Program-made: the position numbers and the translations under genes
Notes under the pieces: generated by a model
What the model saw: only the letters and a program-made list of their open reading frames with translations
What the model was told of the DNA's origin: nothing
Databases searched by the model: none
NCBI RefSeq assembly: GCF_002272745.1
Contig: NZ_NPBD01000002.1
Span: forward strand, 372,001-436,000
Source of the DNA: Terribacillus saccharophilus
GTDB taxonomy: Bacteria > Bacillota > Bacilli > Bacillales > Amphibacillaceae
Direction of reading: 5' to 3'
Length of the DNA: 64,000 nucleotides
Part shown: positions 62,636-64,000 of the stretch, piece by piece
How positions within the stretch are numbered: position 1 is the stretch's first letter
Layout of the letters: the number at the start of each line of letters is the position of its first letter

Positions 62636-63367
62636 ATGGCTAAAACAGCGGAACAGGTAGTAATACAGGAACAGCTGATTGAAACACAGCAGCAATCATT
62701 TGATGCTTTTCATGTGAATGCTCATTTTTGGGGAAGACTCACGATTGGATGTGTGATTGTCTTATCGGCTGCATTGCCGCTTTATCTATCGTTTGTCGCG
62801 GGATACCACCCTGGCTGGCAGGCAATATTCGCTGCCTTTCTCGCATATATCGCCCTCGTTGGATTTGCTTGGGTGGTGGAGCCGGTCAGTTATTACGCAA
62901 CACTTGGTGTCTCTGGAACGTACCTTAGTTTCCTTACTGGAAACATCGCCAATATGTGTCTTCCATCTGCGGCTGCGGCTCAGCAGGTGATAGGCGCAGA
63001 ACCAGGTACAAGGAAAGGCGAGGTAGCAGCAACTCTCGCAATAGCGGCAGCCAGCTTTATGAATATCGCCGTGCTGATTCCTGTCATATTAGCAGGATCG
63101 TATATCCTCTCTGCAATCCCAGAATCCGTTCAGGCTGCATTCACCTATATCATTCCTGCTATCTTCGGCGGGATGATCGCTCAATTGGCTATGAGAAAAC
63201 CGCTTTTCGGTGTGACCGGTGTCGTTTTCGGCATCCTGTTGACACAGATTCCAATTCCAGTCTTCTTCAAAGGCCTGGTCTGTATGTTCTTGACAGTCAT
63301 TATCTGTGTACTTTTGGAAAACAAGCAAGCATCCAAAACAAATGAAGGAGAGATGGTTCATGAGTAA
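62636..63367 (+). CDS. Second multi-helix membrane protein of the DUF5058/M20 operon
   Basis: A 243-residue protein with about six hydrophobic helices, starting ATG behind GGGAGGGAAAGG, 16 bases after the DUF5058 gene. A 30-residue polar N-terminus rich in Gln (QVVIQEQLIETQQQSFDAFH) precedes the first helix. Other segments are WVVEPVSYYATLGVSGTYLS near 80-99, GAEPGTRKGEVAATLAIAAA near 120-139 and FTYIIPAIFGGMIAQLAMRK near 168-187. It overlaps the M20 gene by eight bases, so translation is coupled. It is probably the second half of a two-subunit carrier. I do not recognise a named family with certainty. Confidence 0.8.
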   Translation: MAKTAEQVVIQEQLIETQQQSFDAFHVNAHFWGRLTIGCVIVLSAALPLYLSFVAGYHPGWQAIFAAFLAYIALVGFAWVVEPVSYYATLGVSGTYLSFLTGNIANMCLPSAAAAQQVIGAEPGTRKGEVAATLAIAAASFMNIAVLIPVILAGSYILSAIPESVQAAFTYIIPAIFGGMIAQLAMRKPLFGVTGVVFGILLTQIPIPVFFKGLVCMFLTVIICVLLENKQASKTNEGEMVHE

Positions 63368-64000
63368 AAAAGAGCTGGTTCGTAATCTGGAGGAGTTGGA
63401 ACACGTTACAGGAAGTTTAGCACTTGATATATGGCAGCATCCTCAAATCGCTTATAAAGAGACTTATGCAAGTACAGCGCAGAAGGATGTGCTTGCAGAC
63501 GCAGGTTTCCGCATTACAGATAACATCGGTGGTATGCAAACTGCTTTTTATGCGGAATACGGGAGTGGGCATCCAACCATCGGTATACTAGGAGAATTTG
63601 ATGCACTGCCAGGTTTGTCGCAATCAAGCAAGCCTTACAAGGATCCTGTCAGAGATAACGCACCTGGTCACGCGTGCGGCCATCATCTGCTTGGAACCGC
63701 TGGTGTAGAGGCCGTGCTAGGGCTGAAGCAGCTTATCGATCAAGGCAAGGTGAATGGGACGATCCGCTATTATGGCTGTCCCGCTGAAGAGGTGCTCTCA
63801 GGAAAGACATTTATGGCAAGAGAAGGTGTATTTGATGATTTGGATTGCTGTCTCACCTGGCATCCTGGAACAAGTAATGTGGTCCAAAATTATAGCACTC
63901 AAGCAATGATCTCCATCAAATTCCGTTTCCATGGTGTCCCGGCACATGCAGCAGGTGCACCGCATGCCGGACGCAGTGCGCTTGATGCTGTTGAAATCAT
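63360..64000 (+). CDS. M20-family amidohydrolase (AbgB/aminoacylase-like), 3' end beyond window
   Basis: The first 213 residues of a zinc-dependent M20D peptidase/amidohydrolase. Start ATG 63360 is inside the previous gene behind GAAGGAGAG. Motifs: ETYASTAQKDVLADAGFRIT near 35-54, IGILGEFDALPGLSQSSKPY near 75-94 (first metal Asp with GEFDALPG), DNAPGHACGHHLLGTAG near 99-115 (metal His pair), and GCPAEEVLSGKTFMAREG near 140-157 with the general-base Glu. The AbgB-like subgroup splits aminoacyl conjugates such as p-aminobenzoyl-glutamate. Lid domain starts near residue 190. Substrate here unknown. Confidence 0.9.
   Translation, partial: MSKKELVRNLEELEHVTGSLALDIWQHPQIAYKETYASTAQKDVLADAGFRITDNIGGMQTAFYAEYGSGHPTIGILGEFDALPGLSQSSKPYKDPVRDNAPGHACGHHLLGTAGVEAVLGLKQLIDQGKVNGTIRYYGCPAEEVLSGKTFMAREGVFDDLDCCLTWHPGTSNVVQNYSTQAMISIKFRFHGVPAHAAGAPHAGRSALDAVEI

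Overview
The window looks like a chromosomal segment of a low-to-mid GC Gram-positive spore-former of the family Bacillaceae. The reasons are the strong AGGAGG-type ribosome binding sites, the many TTG and GTG starts, the Rho-independent terminators after most units, and many genes that read as orthologues of Bacillus subtilis genes (gltC/gltA/gltB, hemAT, dacC, exoA, topB, nrnB, brnQ, xylR, sporulenol/hopene cyclase, a SpoVB-like flippase). A halotolerant genus near Terribacillus, Oceanobacillus or Halobacillus would fit, but the genus is inference. I saw no rRNA, tRNA, CRISPR array, intact insertion sequence or prophage.

Layout. 1-3.3 kb: partial nitroreductase, MerR and ArsR regulators, a gene-poor stretch with a probable gene remnant, then a SAM-I riboswitch controlling an NhaC-family transporter that is probably a methionine importer. 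3.5-10.1 kb: hisJ, then a tightly overlapping histidine operon hisZ-G-D-B-H-F-IE that has no hisA. 10.2-24 kb: an AT-richer xylan/xylose block: beta-xylosidase and XylR on the minus strand; a CUT1 sugar importer without its ATPase, a DUF624 membrane protein, the xylFGH xylose importer, xylose isomerase and xylulokinase. XylR-box and cre-like sites precede the transport units. 24-31.4 kb: assorted metabolic genes (trans-sulfuration-type PLP enzyme, TRM11-like methyltransferase, GNAT, flavin monooxygenase, MsrA, a 5'-3' exonuclease). 30.5-37.5 kb: gltC divergent from gltA-gltB (glutamate synthase), with a GltC dyad at about -64 of a recognisable promoter. 37.7-48.7 kb: HemAT oxygen sensor, ilvE with a CodY-like box, proB without proA, a 42-residue protein with an atypical SDR, a squalene-hopene-type cyclase, a quinone oxidoreductase, ExoA, PBP4a (DacC). 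48.7-64 kb: a frameshifted small membrane protein gene, a PadR/DUF2812 pair, an MhqR-box-controlled ring-cleaving dioxygenase, a CBS protein, topoisomerase III, an aldo/keto reductase, a GAF-HD-GYP protein, BrnQ, NrnB, a SpoVB-like flippase, and finally an operon of two uncharacterised membrane proteins (the first DUF5058) with an M20 amidohydrolase cut by the window edge.

How it works together. The xyl block is a complete intake-to-xylulose-5-phosphate pathway: oligosaccharide and xylose import, intracellular hydrolysis of xylo-oligomers, isomerisation and phosphorylation, under XylR and probably CcpA. GltAB, IlvE, BrnQ, ProB and the his operon form a loose amino-acid/nitrogen theme. The best candidate for an undescribed system is the 61.9-64 kb operon, a two-component membrane module coupled to an M20 aminoacyl hydrolase. 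The most surprising absence is hisA. The clearest damaged gene is the small membrane protein at 48.75-48.92 kb.
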